Positions 8,820-16,809 of a stretch of DNA of 64,000 bases are shown in pieces. Location: positions 79,797 to 143,796 of the forward strand of contig JAJDAN010000026.1 in assembly GCA_029261855.1 (NCBI GenBank), written 5' to 3'. This stretch comes from Deltaproteobacteria bacterium. GTDB lineage: Bacteria > Myxococcota_A > UBA9160 > UBA4427. The number at the start of each line of letters is the position of its first letter. Positions within the stretch are counted from its first letter, which is position 1. The translations under genes and the position numbers were made by a program. Under the pieces are notes generated by a model that was given only the letters and a program-made list of their open reading frames with translations, was not told the origin of the DNA and searched no databases.

Positions 8820-9464
8820 TCAAGATCCCCGCACTTCCTCGAGAAGCCGCTCGAAGATCGGTCGAATCGTCTGTGCGGCCCGCGAGAGCGGGAGTTCGGG
8901 CGTAGTCTCGATCCAACGCGTTGCCGTCATGGTGACGGAGCCAATGAGTGTCGTAGAGACGCCGCGCGGGTCGAGGCCACCGAGCCGGCCCGCCCGCCCC
9001 GCAGTCTCCGCGAGTTCGGCCAGCCAGTCGCCGAACTCTTGGAAGACCTCGAACGACTCGTCACCGAGTTCCTCACGGATGCGGAACGGGATGCCATGCG
9101 TGCCGCGTGCGTAGATGCGCAGGAGATCCTGGTTGGCTTCGAAGCACGCGAACAGCGCATCAACCACCCCGAGCAGCCGCTCCGCAGGATCCTGGATGGC
9201 TTCCACCTGGCTGCGGACGAGATCTCGCACGTGTCTGGCTGTAGTGCCGATTACATCCACGTAGAGTTCGTCCTTCCCCTTGAACAACCCATACAGCGTG
9301 GCCCGTGACAGCTCGGCGCGGGCAGCGATCTCGCTCATCTGGGCGGCGTGAAAGCCCTTCTCGGCGAACACGGCGGCGGCCGCAGCGATGGCGTCCCCCC
9401 GCCGGCGGGTCTGGTCGTCGATACGGCGACGTTCCTTGGGCGAAGAGTTCGTGCCGGTGGACAT
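8820..9464 (-). CDS. TetR family transcriptional regulator (divergent from DUF1329 gene)
   Basis: A 214-residue one-component repressor. The N-terminal helix-turn-helix spans about residues 25-65 and has the typical pattern AAAVFAEKGFHAAQMSEIA followed by SRATLYGLFKGKDELY. The C-terminal ligand domain (FACFEANQDLLRIYARGTHG) closely resembles that of the TetR encoded at 13569, which marks the two as paralogues. It is divergent from the DUF1329 gene across 110 bp holding a near-perfect inverted repeat, so it probably represses itself and the DUF1329 gene until a ligand binds. The ligand is unknown, though an oxidised hydrophobic compound would fit the setting. Confidence 0.92.
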   Translation of the reverse strand: MSTGTNSSPKERRRIDDQTRRRGDAIAAAAAVFAEKGFHAAQMSEIAARAELSRATLYGLFKGKDELYVDVIGTTARHVRDLVRSQVEAIQDPAERLLGVVDALFACFEANQDLLRIYARGTHGIPFRIREELGDESFEVFQEFGDWLAELAETAGRAGRLGGLDPRGVSTTLIGSVTMTATRWIETTPELPLSRAAQTIRPIFERLLEEVRGS

Positions 9465-9484
9465 CGTGTCAGCTCCGAAGTAGA

Positions 9485-9513
9485 CTCATGAGTCTGAATA
9501 CCAGACTCATGAG
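9485..9513. promoter_or_regulatory. Probable TetR operator (12-bp inverted repeat)
   Basis: The arms CTCATGAGTCTG (9485-9496) and CAGACTCATGAG (9502-9513) are exact reverse complements separated by AATAC. Each arm contains the smaller palindrome CTCATGAG, and a third related element, TCATATGAGT, follows at 9517-9526. The site is centred between the divergent TetR and DUF1329 starts, where TetR proteins normally bind. The binding itself is inferred. Confidence 0.72.
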
Positions 9514-9574
9514 GTTTCATATGAGTACTCGCGGGTCCGATTTCTCCCAGGCGTCCAAAGGAGAGGAGCACCCG

Positions 9575-10900
9575 ATGATCCGATCCCGATTGACCTGGAT
9601 CGTAGCGTTCAGCGCCGCGGTGCTGCTGCTGTCCGGGATGCCGGCCGTCTCCCAGGAGGATGCAGGCGGAGCAGGCCCGACCTTCCAGGAAGGCGACGTG
9701 ATCACTTTCGAGAAGATCGACGCGCTGCGCCGGTACCTGCCGGAGGAGTTCTGGAACAACCGCGACTTCTTCTTCTACGAGGGGATGCAACTCGAGATCG
9801 GGCCCTTCTTCCGGGATTACGGCGAACCGGATGTCTACAAAGCCGCAACCAAGAAGAACTCTGGCACCGCGCGCATCGGGCCCGACGGCAGTCTGGAGAA
9901 CTACGTCTCGGGTCAACCCTTCCCGATCGAATCGATCGATTGCCTCGGCGACCCCCAGGCGGGCACCAAGATCATGTGGAACTTCGACTATGCCTGGGGG
10001 GGCGCGGGAGGTCAGGCGAGCTTCTACTACTCCTACTGGGACCGCGGCGAGGAGCTCCCCCTGTACTACGAGGGCACCTCCAAGACGGTGATGCTCTCGC
10101 ACAGGGTGGAGCCTCAGTATGAGGCCACCCGTGGCGATGTCTTTCGCGGCGAGAAGCGGAAGGGAGCCTTCGGGATCGACGTAACTGCGCCTTTCGACGC
10201 CCGAGGCATCATGCTCATGAGCTACCGCTACAAGTCGGCCGACATGCCCCGAGCCGATGCCAAGAACGACGACACGTGGGTGTATGTCCCGACACTGCGT
10301 CGGGTGCGGCGGATATCGTCCGCACAGCGGACCGACTCGATCTCGGGCACAGACTTCACTTTCGACGACCTCCGGTCCTTCGCCGGCATCGTTCCCCAAT
10401 ACGAGTGGGAGTGCCTGGGCGAGATGGACCTGCTCGCGCCTTCCAACACCCGGGTGAAGGGCTACCCATACGACCGGGACCACAATTTCGGGCCCTACGG
10501 ACTCTCCTTCGCCGACGACCGCTGGGAGATGCGCCATGTCATCAAGGTCCGCTTCCACCCGAAGAACGCGGATCATCCCTACAGCCGCAAGGATATCTAC
10601 ATCGACAAGGAGGCCATGAACGCGCTCTACTCCTTCGCCTACGACCAGAAGTCAGAGCTCTGGAAGATCATCTGGCACAACAAGCGCTGGAGTGAGGAGG
10701 AGCTAACGGCGGACTACTACCCGGGATGGCAGGGCGTTCCAGAGCCGCGAGACCTGCGCATCGTGTCCGATATCATCACGAACGTTCAGACCGGAACCGG
10801 AAACCGGATCGAGTTCTGGGACAACTACGGGACGCCGCTCAAGAGCAAGGGCAAGACCCGGCGATACATCGACGTGGGCCGCCTCACCAAGGGCCGCTGA
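9575..10900 (+). CDS. DUF1329 family exported protein
   Basis: A 441-residue protein with a clear Sec signal peptide (positively charged MIRSR, hydrophobic core, cleavage likely after AVS near residue 24). The rest matches DUF1329, a periplasmic family related in fold to LolA/LolB lipoprotein carriers and often encoded beside RND/MMPL transporters. Recognisable features are the aromatic segments FFFYEGMQLEIGPFF and YVPTLRRVRRIS and a tail rich in Trp and Tyr. ATG 9575 is chosen because it begins the signal peptide and follows AAGGAGAGGAG. Upstream in-frame codons overlap the divergent TetR. It probably handles a hydrophobic molecule between membranes, under TetR control. Confidence 0.88.
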   Translation: MIRSRLTWIVAFSAAVLLLSGMPAVSQEDAGGAGPTFQEGDVITFEKIDALRRYLPEEFWNNRDFFFYEGMQLEIGPFFRDYGEPDVYKAATKKNSGTARIGPDGSLENYVSGQPFPIESIDCLGDPQAGTKIMWNFDYAWGGAGGQASFYYSYWDRGEELPLYYEGTSKTVMLSHRVEPQYEATRGDVFRGEKRKGAFGIDVTAPFDARGIMLMSYRYKSADMPRADAKNDDTWVYVPTLRRVRRISSAQRTDSISGTDFTFDDLRSFAGIVPQYEWECLGEMDLLAPSNTRVKGYPYDRDHNFGPYGLSFADDRWEMRHVIKVRFHPKNADHPYSRKDIYIDKEAMNALYSFAYDQKSELWKIIWHNKRWSEEELTADYYPGWQGVPEPRDLRIVSDIITNVQTGTGNRIEFWDNYGTPLKSKGKTRRYIDVGRLTKGR

Positions 10901-11121
10901 CCGCTTGATAGCTGGTCGGAGCTCCGCACTGGGCCCATGAATCGGCACAGCAAACCAGTACTGGCTCGATCGAGCATGGGCGCGTTCAGCGGCGCCAGAG
11001 GCCCAGACGCGGCGAACCCTCGCCGGGCTCAGACGCTAGGCTGCTGACGGGTCTGCTTCTCACGGGTCCGGCGGCCGCGGAACCGCCTGCAGAGATCAGC
11101 TTCACGCCAATTGGCGGAGTC
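10901..11121 (+). other. Intergenic region, possibly the decayed front of the next ORF
   Basis: No independent gene is seen. The frame of the next ORF stays open back to 10909 and encodes a hydrophobic stretch, LLTGLLLTGPAAAE, near 11041 that resembles a signal peptide. No ATG or GTG with a ribosome site precedes it. An ATG at 10937 lies in a different frame and stops after about 36 codons, which would fit a frameshifted N-terminus. Confidence 0.35.
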
Positions 11122-11427
11122 GTGCCGGCGGTGCGCGAGTTGATGTTCGAGAACGACTCTACATCTCCGGCCCATGTCGAGCTCCTCGATTCTGTGCCGG
11201 AGCTCGTGTGGTGCACCGATCTGGCCGGCGTGACGGGCTACCGGCGCACGTTCCCGATGCCTCCTTGGGGCACACTCTATCGTCTGCTCGAGCCCGGCCT
11301 CTACCGGATCGCGATCCACCAGAAGCTTGCCGAGGGAGGAGGTGACTCCTGGACGGCGCGCGTAGAAACCGTCGATGTGAGTAGGCGATGCGAGACAGCT
11401 AGGACACGCGCTCGGCTGAGAGCATGA
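11122..11427 (+). CDS. Hypothetical small protein, possibly secreted and 5'-damaged
   Basis: The frame encodes a plausible beta-rich domain with motifs FENDSTSPAHVELLD and LLEPGLYRIAIHQKL, reminiscent of small cupredoxin-like or copper-resistance folds, but I cannot assign a family. A signal-peptide-like stretch lies in the same frame upstream of the GTG used here, so the annotated start may be too short, or the true start may have been lost. The 3' end runs 29 bp into the convergent P450 gene, and the last dozen residues (RRCETARTRARLRA) look non-native. It could be a decaying gene. Confidence 0.35.
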   Translation: MPAVRELMFENDSTSPAHVELLDSVPELVWCTDLAGVTGYRRTFPMPPWGTLYRLLEPGLYRIAIHQKLAEGGGDSWTARVETVDVSRRCETARTRARLRA

Positions 11428-12688
11428 GGCTCCGGGCACCTCTCAGCAGGAAGGAGTCTACGTACTCGACCTCCGACTCCAGTCGGTGCAGCCCGGAGAC
11501 GCGTTTGAAGAGCTCCTCGAAGCCGACGCGTGCCTCCAGCCTTGCAAGCGACGCCCCGAGGCAGAAGTGGATGCCGAGACCGAATGCCACGTGGCCGCGT
11601 GTGTCGCGGTCGATGTCGAAGCGGTCGGCGTTCCGGAACTGGGCCTCGTCGCGATTGGCGGAGGCGAAGATCGGCAGCACGACCGCGCCCGCCGGAATCT
11701 TCGTTCCTGCCAGCTCGACGTCCTGGGTCGTCTCGCGAAATAGCATCTGCACGGGCCCGTCGTAGCGCAGCGACTCTTCGACGAAGGCGGGCACGAGCTT
11801 TGGATCGGCCTGGACACGGGCGAACTGCTCGGGCTCAGCGAGCAGCGCCAGCATGCCGTTGCCCATCAGGTTGGTCGTCGTTTCGTTGCCGGCCACAAGG
11901 AGAAGAACCGCGAACATCAGCGTCTCCATTGGCGTCAGCGCAACCTCTCCCTCCTCGGCCGCGACCAACTGGCTGATCAGATCGTCCTTCGGGTCGCGCC
12001 TGCGACGCTCGATCTGCTCCATGAAGTAGGCGTTGAATTCCTTGAAGGCCATCAGGAGCGCTGCGGGTTGCGTGCCGGATGCAGACCCCGTCGTGCCCTG
12101 GATGAGGGTGTCGGACCAACGCTTGAAGTCCTCGAATCGATCCGACTCGACACCCAGAAGCTCGGCAATCACCATGACGGGCAGCGGAATCGTGAAGTCT
12201 GCGACCAGGTCGAACTCGTCCTTCTGGAGCATTCGATCGAGCGCCGCATTCGCGATCTCGCGAACCCGTGGTTCGAGCGCCGCGATGCGACGGGGCGTGA
12301 AGCCTCGGTTCACGATGTTGCGCAGTCGGCTGTGGTTCGGGGGGTCCGACGCGATGACCGATGGCGTCGTCATCATTTCGACAGGGTTGAAGCCGAGACC
12401 ATCTGCCAGCTGGGCCAGTCCCTCCATGGCGCTGGCGTCGAGGGCCCTACCCGGGTCCATGTTCTGGATGCCGACGCTCATTCCCGACATCATCATTCGC
12501 TGCATCGCTCGAGAAGAGAAGATCTCGGGCTGCTTGACGACTTGCTGGACATCTTCGTACCGCGACACGAGATGGAAACCCGGACCCTCGAGTCGGTAGA
12601 CCGGCGCGTTCTCGCGCAGCTCTGCGTAGTGCGCATAGGGGTCGGATCGGGTCTCTGCCGAGAAGGGGTTGTACTGTACGGCGGTCAC
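11399..12688 (-). CDS. Cytochrome P450 (A)
   Basis: A 429-residue soluble bacterial P450 that inserts one oxygen from O2 into an organic substrate using electrons from a ferredoxin. The I-helix motif AGNETTT lies near residues 265-271, the ExxR motif (ESLR) near 305-308, and the heme loop FGLGIHFCLG places the axial cysteine at C376. I start at GTG 12688, which has GGAGG upstream and sits 16 bp after the TetR stop; a longer start would intrude into that gene. It closely resembles the second P450 at 15538, including SRAMQ versus SRALQ near residue 60. No ferredoxin partner is adjacent; one is encoded far away at 60565. Substrate unknown. Confidence 0.93.
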   Translation of the reverse strand: MTAVQYNPFSAETRSDPYAHYAELRENAPVYRLEGPGFHLVSRYEDVQQVVKQPEIFSSRAMQRMMMSGMSVGIQNMDPGRALDASAMEGLAQLADGLGFNPVEMMTTPSVIASDPPNHSRLRNIVNRGFTPRRIAALEPRVREIANAALDRMLQKDEFDLVADFTIPLPVMVIAELLGVESDRFEDFKRWSDTLIQGTTGSASGTQPAALLMAFKEFNAYFMEQIERRRRDPKDDLISQLVAAEEGEVALTPMETLMFAVLLLVAGNETTTNLMGNGMLALLAEPEQFARVQADPKLVPAFVEESLRYDGPVQMLFRETTQDVELAGTKIPAGAVVLPIFASANRDEAQFRNADRFDIDRDTRGHVAFGLGIHFCLGASLARLEARVGFEELFKRVSGLHRLESEVEYVDSFLLRGARSLMLSAERVS

Positions 12689-12704
12689 GTTGCCTCCATT
12701 CGAT

Positions 12705-13367
12705 CTAGCTGATGTGGTCGACGACGGGTCGCGGACCACGGATCCCGAGCAACCGTCGGGTGATGTCCAGGACGTCGCGCTTGTGCGCCTCGAGCTGCTC
12801 CTGGCAGAGCAGGTCGTAGGGCAGCTCGCGGACGAAGGTTGGCAGGGCTGCGACGTAGAAGAGTGTCGAACCGGCTACCGTGCTCACGAAGTGAAGCGAG
12901 TCGGAGCGCAGCGGACGAAACACGCCAGAGCGCTCGCCCTCTTCGAAGATCATGTCGAGTAGGGTCAGGAAGGGCTGGGACTGAGCCTGGATCTCGTCGC
13001 GGATCTTCGCGTCGGAACTGAGCGACTCGCGCAACGCAAGCCGTGCGGCGGTCGGGTGTCGCCCCATGTAGTCGACGAAGGCGCTCACGGCGGCTTCCAC
13101 CCGATCTGCCAGCGTCCCCTCTCGAATCAGGGGGGAGCGAAGCACCGCGAGCAGGCCGCCAAACAACTCGTCCAGGACCGACCGGTACAGCTGCCGCTTG
13201 TCCGTGAAGTGGTAGAGCACTGCGGAGCGCCCGATACCCACGTCCCGCCCCACATCATCGAGGCGGGTCGCATCGTACCCCCACTCGGCGAACCGGCGCG
13301 CCGCAGCTTTCAGGACCAGGCTGCGGGTTCGCTCGGCCCGGCCCTGGCGTCCTTCGATAGCAGGCAT
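12705..13367 (-). CDS. TetR family transcriptional regulator (upstream of P450 A)
   Basis: A 220-residue TetR protein. The DNA-binding helices span about residues 15-60, with WGYDATRLDDVGRDVGIGRS and the typical YHFTDKRQLY. The C-terminal ligand domain is unlike those of the other two TetR proteins here, so it is from a different subgroup. It is transcribed with P450 A, its stop lying 16 bp before the P450 start, and is divergent from the operon led by the TetR at 13569. It probably controls its own two-gene unit and possibly the shared promoter region. Confidence 0.9.
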   Translation of the reverse strand: MPAIEGRQGRAERTRSLVLKAAARRFAEWGYDATRLDDVGRDVGIGRSAVLYHFTDKRQLYRSVLDELFGGLLAVLRSPLIREGTLADRVEAAVSAFVDYMGRHPTAARLALRESLSSDAKIRDEIQAQSQPFLTLLDMIFEEGERSGVFRPLRSDSLHFVSTVAGSTLFYVAALPTFVRELPYDLLCQEQLEAHKRDVLDITRRLLGIRGPRPVVDHIS

Positions 13368-13568
13368 TGTGTTCAGTTAGCCTCTCACTGTCTTATGAGT
13401 CAACTGAGGCCGATCGCCGAACCGATTAAACGCGGAGACTATGGAGGAATATACAATGATTTCGAAAATCTATGAGATCTTCGACCGAGTCCGCAATCGC
13501 TGACTTGAGAGACAGCAACGGAAATGTCTGGTCTGGTATTCAGAACAACAATTCTGTATGGAAGAACA
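13368..13568. promoter_or_regulatory. Divergent promoter region between two TetR genes
   Basis: This stretch is visibly richer in A and T than the surrounding genes, as expected for promoters. It contains the inverted repeat CAGAA-6-TTCTG (13541-13556) just before the preferred TetR start, and an imperfect pair GACA/TGTC near 13511-13527. TATGAGTCAACTG near 13394 resembles the half-site ATGAGT of the operator at 9485. A possible leader peptide is annotated separately. Promoter hexamers were not assigned. Confidence 0.5.
13456..13503 (+). CDS. Possible 15-residue leader peptide
   Basis: ATG 13456 is preceded by GGAGG at 13443-13447 with 8-base spacing, the best ribosome site in this interval, and opens a frame encoding MISKIYEIFDRVRNR before TGA. 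Its codons are A/T-rich, unlike the genes on either side. It could be a leader peptide upstream of the TetR-led operon, or a chance ORF in promoter DNA. Nothing confirms translation. Confidence 0.25.
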   Translation: MISKIYEIFDRVRNR

Positions 13569-14198
13569 ATGGAATCTTTCCGAGCGCAGCGACGCCAACT
13601 CGAACAGGACCAGCGGCGAGCGGACATCGTCCGCGTCGCCTCGACCATCTTCGGCGAGAAGGGCTACGACGGTGCACAGATCGCGGAGATCGCCAGCGCC
13701 GCCGAGGTCTCGTTGGCATCGGTGTACTCGCTCTTCCGGGGGAAGGAAGAGATCTACGAGGCCGCCATAAAGGGTGCGGCCGAATCGATCCGCGAGACCG
13801 TATTCGACAAGATCGAGCCGGTGCCGGATCCCGGCGAGCGGCTGCTCACGCTCGTGGACTCGCTGTTCGACTGCTTCGAGCAGAACCGCGACCTGCTGCG
13901 CATCTACACGCGCAGCACCGGCGGTCTCCCATGGCGGATGCGTAGCAGCATGGGCGACTCATCCGTCGCCATCTTCCAACACTTCACCGACTGGGTGACC
14001 GATCTCGCGCACGACGCGCAGAAGGCAGGCTACCTGAAGGGGCTCGACCTGGAGACCTTCGCGCTCACCGTGATCGGGGCAGTCACCACGACGGCCGCGT
14101 TCGCCATCGAGCGGGCGCCGGAGCGACCATTGACCGATGCTGCCCCCGCGGTGCGTGCGATCTGCAAACGAGCCCTGCTCGGCGAGGAGCGCGGATGA
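13569..14198 (+). CDS. TetR family regulator heading the MBL-P450-RND operon
   Basis: The product is about 209 residues from ATG 13569; an in-frame ATG at 13524 would add 15 residues (MSGLVFRTTILYGRT) that do not resemble a TetR N-terminus and would put an inverted repeat inside the gene. The helix-turn-helix covers about residues 15-60 with IFGEKGYDGAQIAEIASAA and YSLFRGKEEIY. The ligand domain (FDCFEQNRDLLRIYTRSTGG) is clearly paralogous to that of the TetR at 8820. Its stop overlaps the MBL gene by ATGA, so the regulator is translated with the enzymes it likely represses. Confidence 0.9.
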   Translation: MESFRAQRRQLEQDQRRADIVRVASTIFGEKGYDGAQIAEIASAAEVSLASVYSLFRGKEEIYEAAIKGAAESIRETVFDKIEPVPDPGERLLTLVDSLFDCFEQNRDLLRIYTRSTGGLPWRMRSSMGDSSVAIFQHFTDWVTDLAHDAQKAGYLKGLDLETFALTVIGAVTTTAAFAIERAPERPLTDAAPAVRAICKRALLGEERG

Positions 14199-15541
14199 TC
14201 GAGTGGGCCGAAGTTGCAGCGGGTCGTGATGGGCTGCGGATCCACCGCGTCGATGCCGAGGCCGGCGGAATTCCCGGATCCGCGTCTGGAGGCCTGCAGC
14301 TGCAGAACCCGCTGGAGCTGATTCTGGCTCGCTTCGACACACCGACCGTAAGGTGGCTTCGCGACGACTTTACGGGGACCGGTTCCGCGGTTGGCCTGAG
14401 TTCCTTCTCCGTTGCCTGCCATGTCATCTCGCTCCCGGACGCCCTGGTCGTCGTGGACTCCACGTATCGGACGACGGCGGGAGAGATCTTCCCTCGTGTC
14501 CTGGAGGAGATCTCGAGCCATGAAGGCCGGCAGCTCGCGGACCGACCGATCCAGGTCATCTACACCCACGCGCATTTCGACCACGCGGGCGGACAGGCTG
14601 CCGTCGAGGCGCTAGGCGAGTCGGTCGAGATCCTCGCTCATCCCTTCACCGCGAAGCTCGCGCCGCTGGTGAGTGCGCGAGAGTCCTTTCTTCGAACCCG
14701 TGCGCACTTCCTCCGCGACTGTGGCATCCACGCCGATCTCGACGAGCTGACCGACGGGATCCGTGCCCACTTTCTTCAACTGGCTGAGAAGGCCGGAGTG
14801 AGTCTCGCGAAAGCGCCATGGGGCAGCCTCGACGATGGTCCACCCCGGGTCGACCGCGCAGTCGAACCGGGTCGGGGTGCGATCCCGGTTGCCGACGGTC
14901 GCATCGAGGTCCTCGAGTTCGCAGGCCACATCCCGGGACATCTCTGCGTTCGCGTCGACCAGCGGCACTTCGTGACCGGGGACATGTGGCTGCCGGCAAC
15001 GACGTCGCTCGTGACCCCGGGAACGACCGCCGAGGCGGCGGGGATCGCAGCCGATGAGTGTGGCGTGCTGCGGTACCTGGAATCGAGCGAGCGTCTGCTC
15101 GAGCTCGATGTCGACGAGGACATCGCGTACCCGAGCCACGAGATCATCTACCGCAATCCGAAACGCATGGCGCTCCGGGACATCGAGCTACTGGCGGAGC
15201 GCATCCCGCTCATCGAGGGAGTGCTCGACCAGCATCGCCAGGAACCGATGCGTGTCGTGGACCTCGCCTGGGGCGGGCGCGACCAGCTGCCGGTCTGGAA
15301 GGTCGAGGGAAGTGTCATGCGACTGGTGATCGCCCACGACGAAGCCGCGGCCTGGGTGCAGGATCTCGTGATCCTCGGCGACTTGCGCGAGGTCGAGCCC
15401 GAGCGGTTCGTCGCGACTGGCAGCCGAACGCTCTTCGCCCGCATCGAATCGGCGCTCGAACTGACCCGCGAGCGCCATGGAAATCTGGAATTTCGCAGCC
15501 GCGGGCGAGCCCAGCCCGAACTGGAAGGAGAATCGGCATGA
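14195..15541 (+). CDS. Metallo-beta-lactamase fold hydrolase
   Basis: A 448-residue MBL-fold enzyme with a full two-metal site: THAHFDHAGG gives H125, H127, D129 and H130, GHIPGH gives H245 and H249, D263 lies in TGDMW, and H315 lies in the late YPSHE. The large size and the motif set resemble alkylsulfatase-like and glyoxalase-II-like hydrolases, so an ester, thioester or sulfate ester is a likely substrate. No signal peptide is evident, so it should be cytoplasmic. It overlaps the TetR before it and the P450 after it by four bases each. Position between a regulator and a P450 suggests it acts on the same compound. Confidence 0.88.
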   Translation: MIEWAEVAAGRDGLRIHRVDAEAGGIPGSASGGLQLQNPLELILARFDTPTVRWLRDDFTGTGSAVGLSSFSVACHVISLPDALVVVDSTYRTTAGEIFPRVLEEISSHEGRQLADRPIQVIYTHAHFDHAGGQAAVEALGESVEILAHPFTAKLAPLVSARESFLRTRAHFLRDCGIHADLDELTDGIRAHFLQLAEKAGVSLAKAPWGSLDDGPPRVDRAVEPGRGAIPVADGRIEVLEFAGHIPGHLCVRVDQRHFVTGDMWLPATTSLVTPGTTAEAAGIAADECGVLRYLESSERLLELDVDEDIAYPSHEIIYRNPKRMALRDIELLAERIPLIEGVLDQHRQEPMRVVDLAWGGRDQLPVWKVEGSVMRLVIAHDEAAAWVQDLVILGDLREVEPERFVATGSRTLFARIESALELTRERHGNLEFRSRGRAQPELEGESA

Positions 15542-16809
15542 CCGTATCAGTAGATCAAGCGACCAATGTCAGGACAGGGCCGCCCAGTGCCGCCGATTTC
15601 AACCTGCTCTCACCGGAGTTTCGAGAGAACCCCTACCCGTTCTACGCCGCGATGCGGCGAGAGTCTCCGATCCACCCGCTGGCTCCAGGCGCCCCGCTCT
15701 ACGCGATCACCCGCTATGCCGACGTGATCCACATTCTTCACCACCCGGAGCTCTTCTCGTCTCGTGCGCTGCAGGTGGCGCTACAGGGTGGCGGAATCGG
15801 CATCGGGCCGAACAGCGGTGCGCTCGCCGGACACCGACTTCTCAGCTCGCCGATGATGATTGCGACCGATCCGCCGGACCACGGCCGCCTGCGGCGCCTG
15901 GTCAATCGAGGCTTCACGCCACGTCGCATTGCGAGCCTCGAGCCGCGCATCCGGGAGATCGCGAATCAATGCCTCGACGACGCGATCGAGGGCGGGGAGC
16001 TCGAGCTCGTGCGCGGGCTCTCGATCCCGCTGCCGGTGAAGGTGATCGCCGAGATGCTCGGCGTCGAGCGTGATCAGGTCGACCAATTCAAGGCGTGGTC
16101 CGACGCGTTCGTCGTGGGTCTCTCCGGAGCGACGGGCCAATACGAACCGGAGGACGTGCGCAAGGCAGCGGACGAGATGGCGGACTACTTCGAAGGCTTC
16201 GCTGCGGAGCGACGCGCCAATCCGAAGGACGATCTGATCAGCGTGCTCACCCAGGCTGAGGAGGGCGATGCGCTCTCCACCGGCGAGCTGATGTCCTTCA
16301 TCGCGCTCCTCCTGATTGCCGGGAACGAAACGACCACGAATCTGATCGGAAATGGAGTCAAGGCGCTGCTTGCCCACCCGGATCAGCTCGGGCGCGTTCT
16401 CGCAGACCCGAGTCTCGTTCCAGCGCTGGTGGAAGAGGTCCTGCGCTACGACTCGCCGATCCAGGCGCTGCCGCGCTCGAACACGAATGCAGTCGAGTTG
16501 CCCAGCGGAATCGTCCCCGAGAATTCTACCCTGCTGGTGTTCTACGCCGCGGCGAACCACGACGAGGAGAAGTTCCCCGACGCGGAGAGCTTCGACATCG
16601 ACCGCGCGACCGGCGACCACGTCGCGTTCAGTCACGGCATCCATTTCTGTCTGGGTGCTTCGCTCTCGCGACTCGAGGCCCGCGTTGCGTTCGAGACGCT
16701 CTTCTCGCGCTGCCGAGAGCTGGAGCTGGCCGCGGATTCCATTCCCATGGTCGACTCGGCGGTGTTGAGGGGTCCCAAGTCCCTGCCGCTGCGAATCGGA
16801 GCCGCATGA
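15538..16809 (+). CDS. Cytochrome P450 (B)
   Basis: A 423-residue P450 with I-helix AGNETTT starting at A261, ExxR at E300-R303 (EVLR) and heme loop FSHGIHFCLG with cysteine ligand C371. ATG 15538 overlaps the MBL stop (ATGA) and follows GGAAGGAGA, so the start is secure. The sequence is close to P450 A along its length, for example PPDHGRLRRLVNRGFTPRRI here against the matching PPNHSRLRNIVNRGF there, which points to duplication. The gene is in the middle of a translationally coupled operon ending in an RND pump, so it probably hydroxylates the molecule that the pump exports or that the regulator senses. Confidence 0.94.
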   Translation: MTVSVDQATNVRTGPPSAADFNLLSPEFRENPYPFYAAMRRESPIHPLAPGAPLYAITRYADVIHILHHPELFSSRALQVALQGGGIGIGPNSGALAGHRLLSSPMMIATDPPDHGRLRRLVNRGFTPRRIASLEPRIREIANQCLDDAIEGGELELVRGLSIPLPVKVIAEMLGVERDQVDQFKAWSDAFVVGLSGATGQYEPEDVRKAADEMADYFEGFAAERRANPKDDLISVLTQAEEGDALSTGELMSFIALLLIAGNETTTNLIGNGVKALLAHPDQLGRVLADPSLVPALVEEVLRYDSPIQALPRSNTNAVELPSGIVPENSTLLVFYAAANHDEEKFPDAESFDIDRATGDHVAFSHGIHFCLGASLSRLEARVAFETLFSRCRELELAADSIPMVDSAVLRGPKSLPLRIGAA

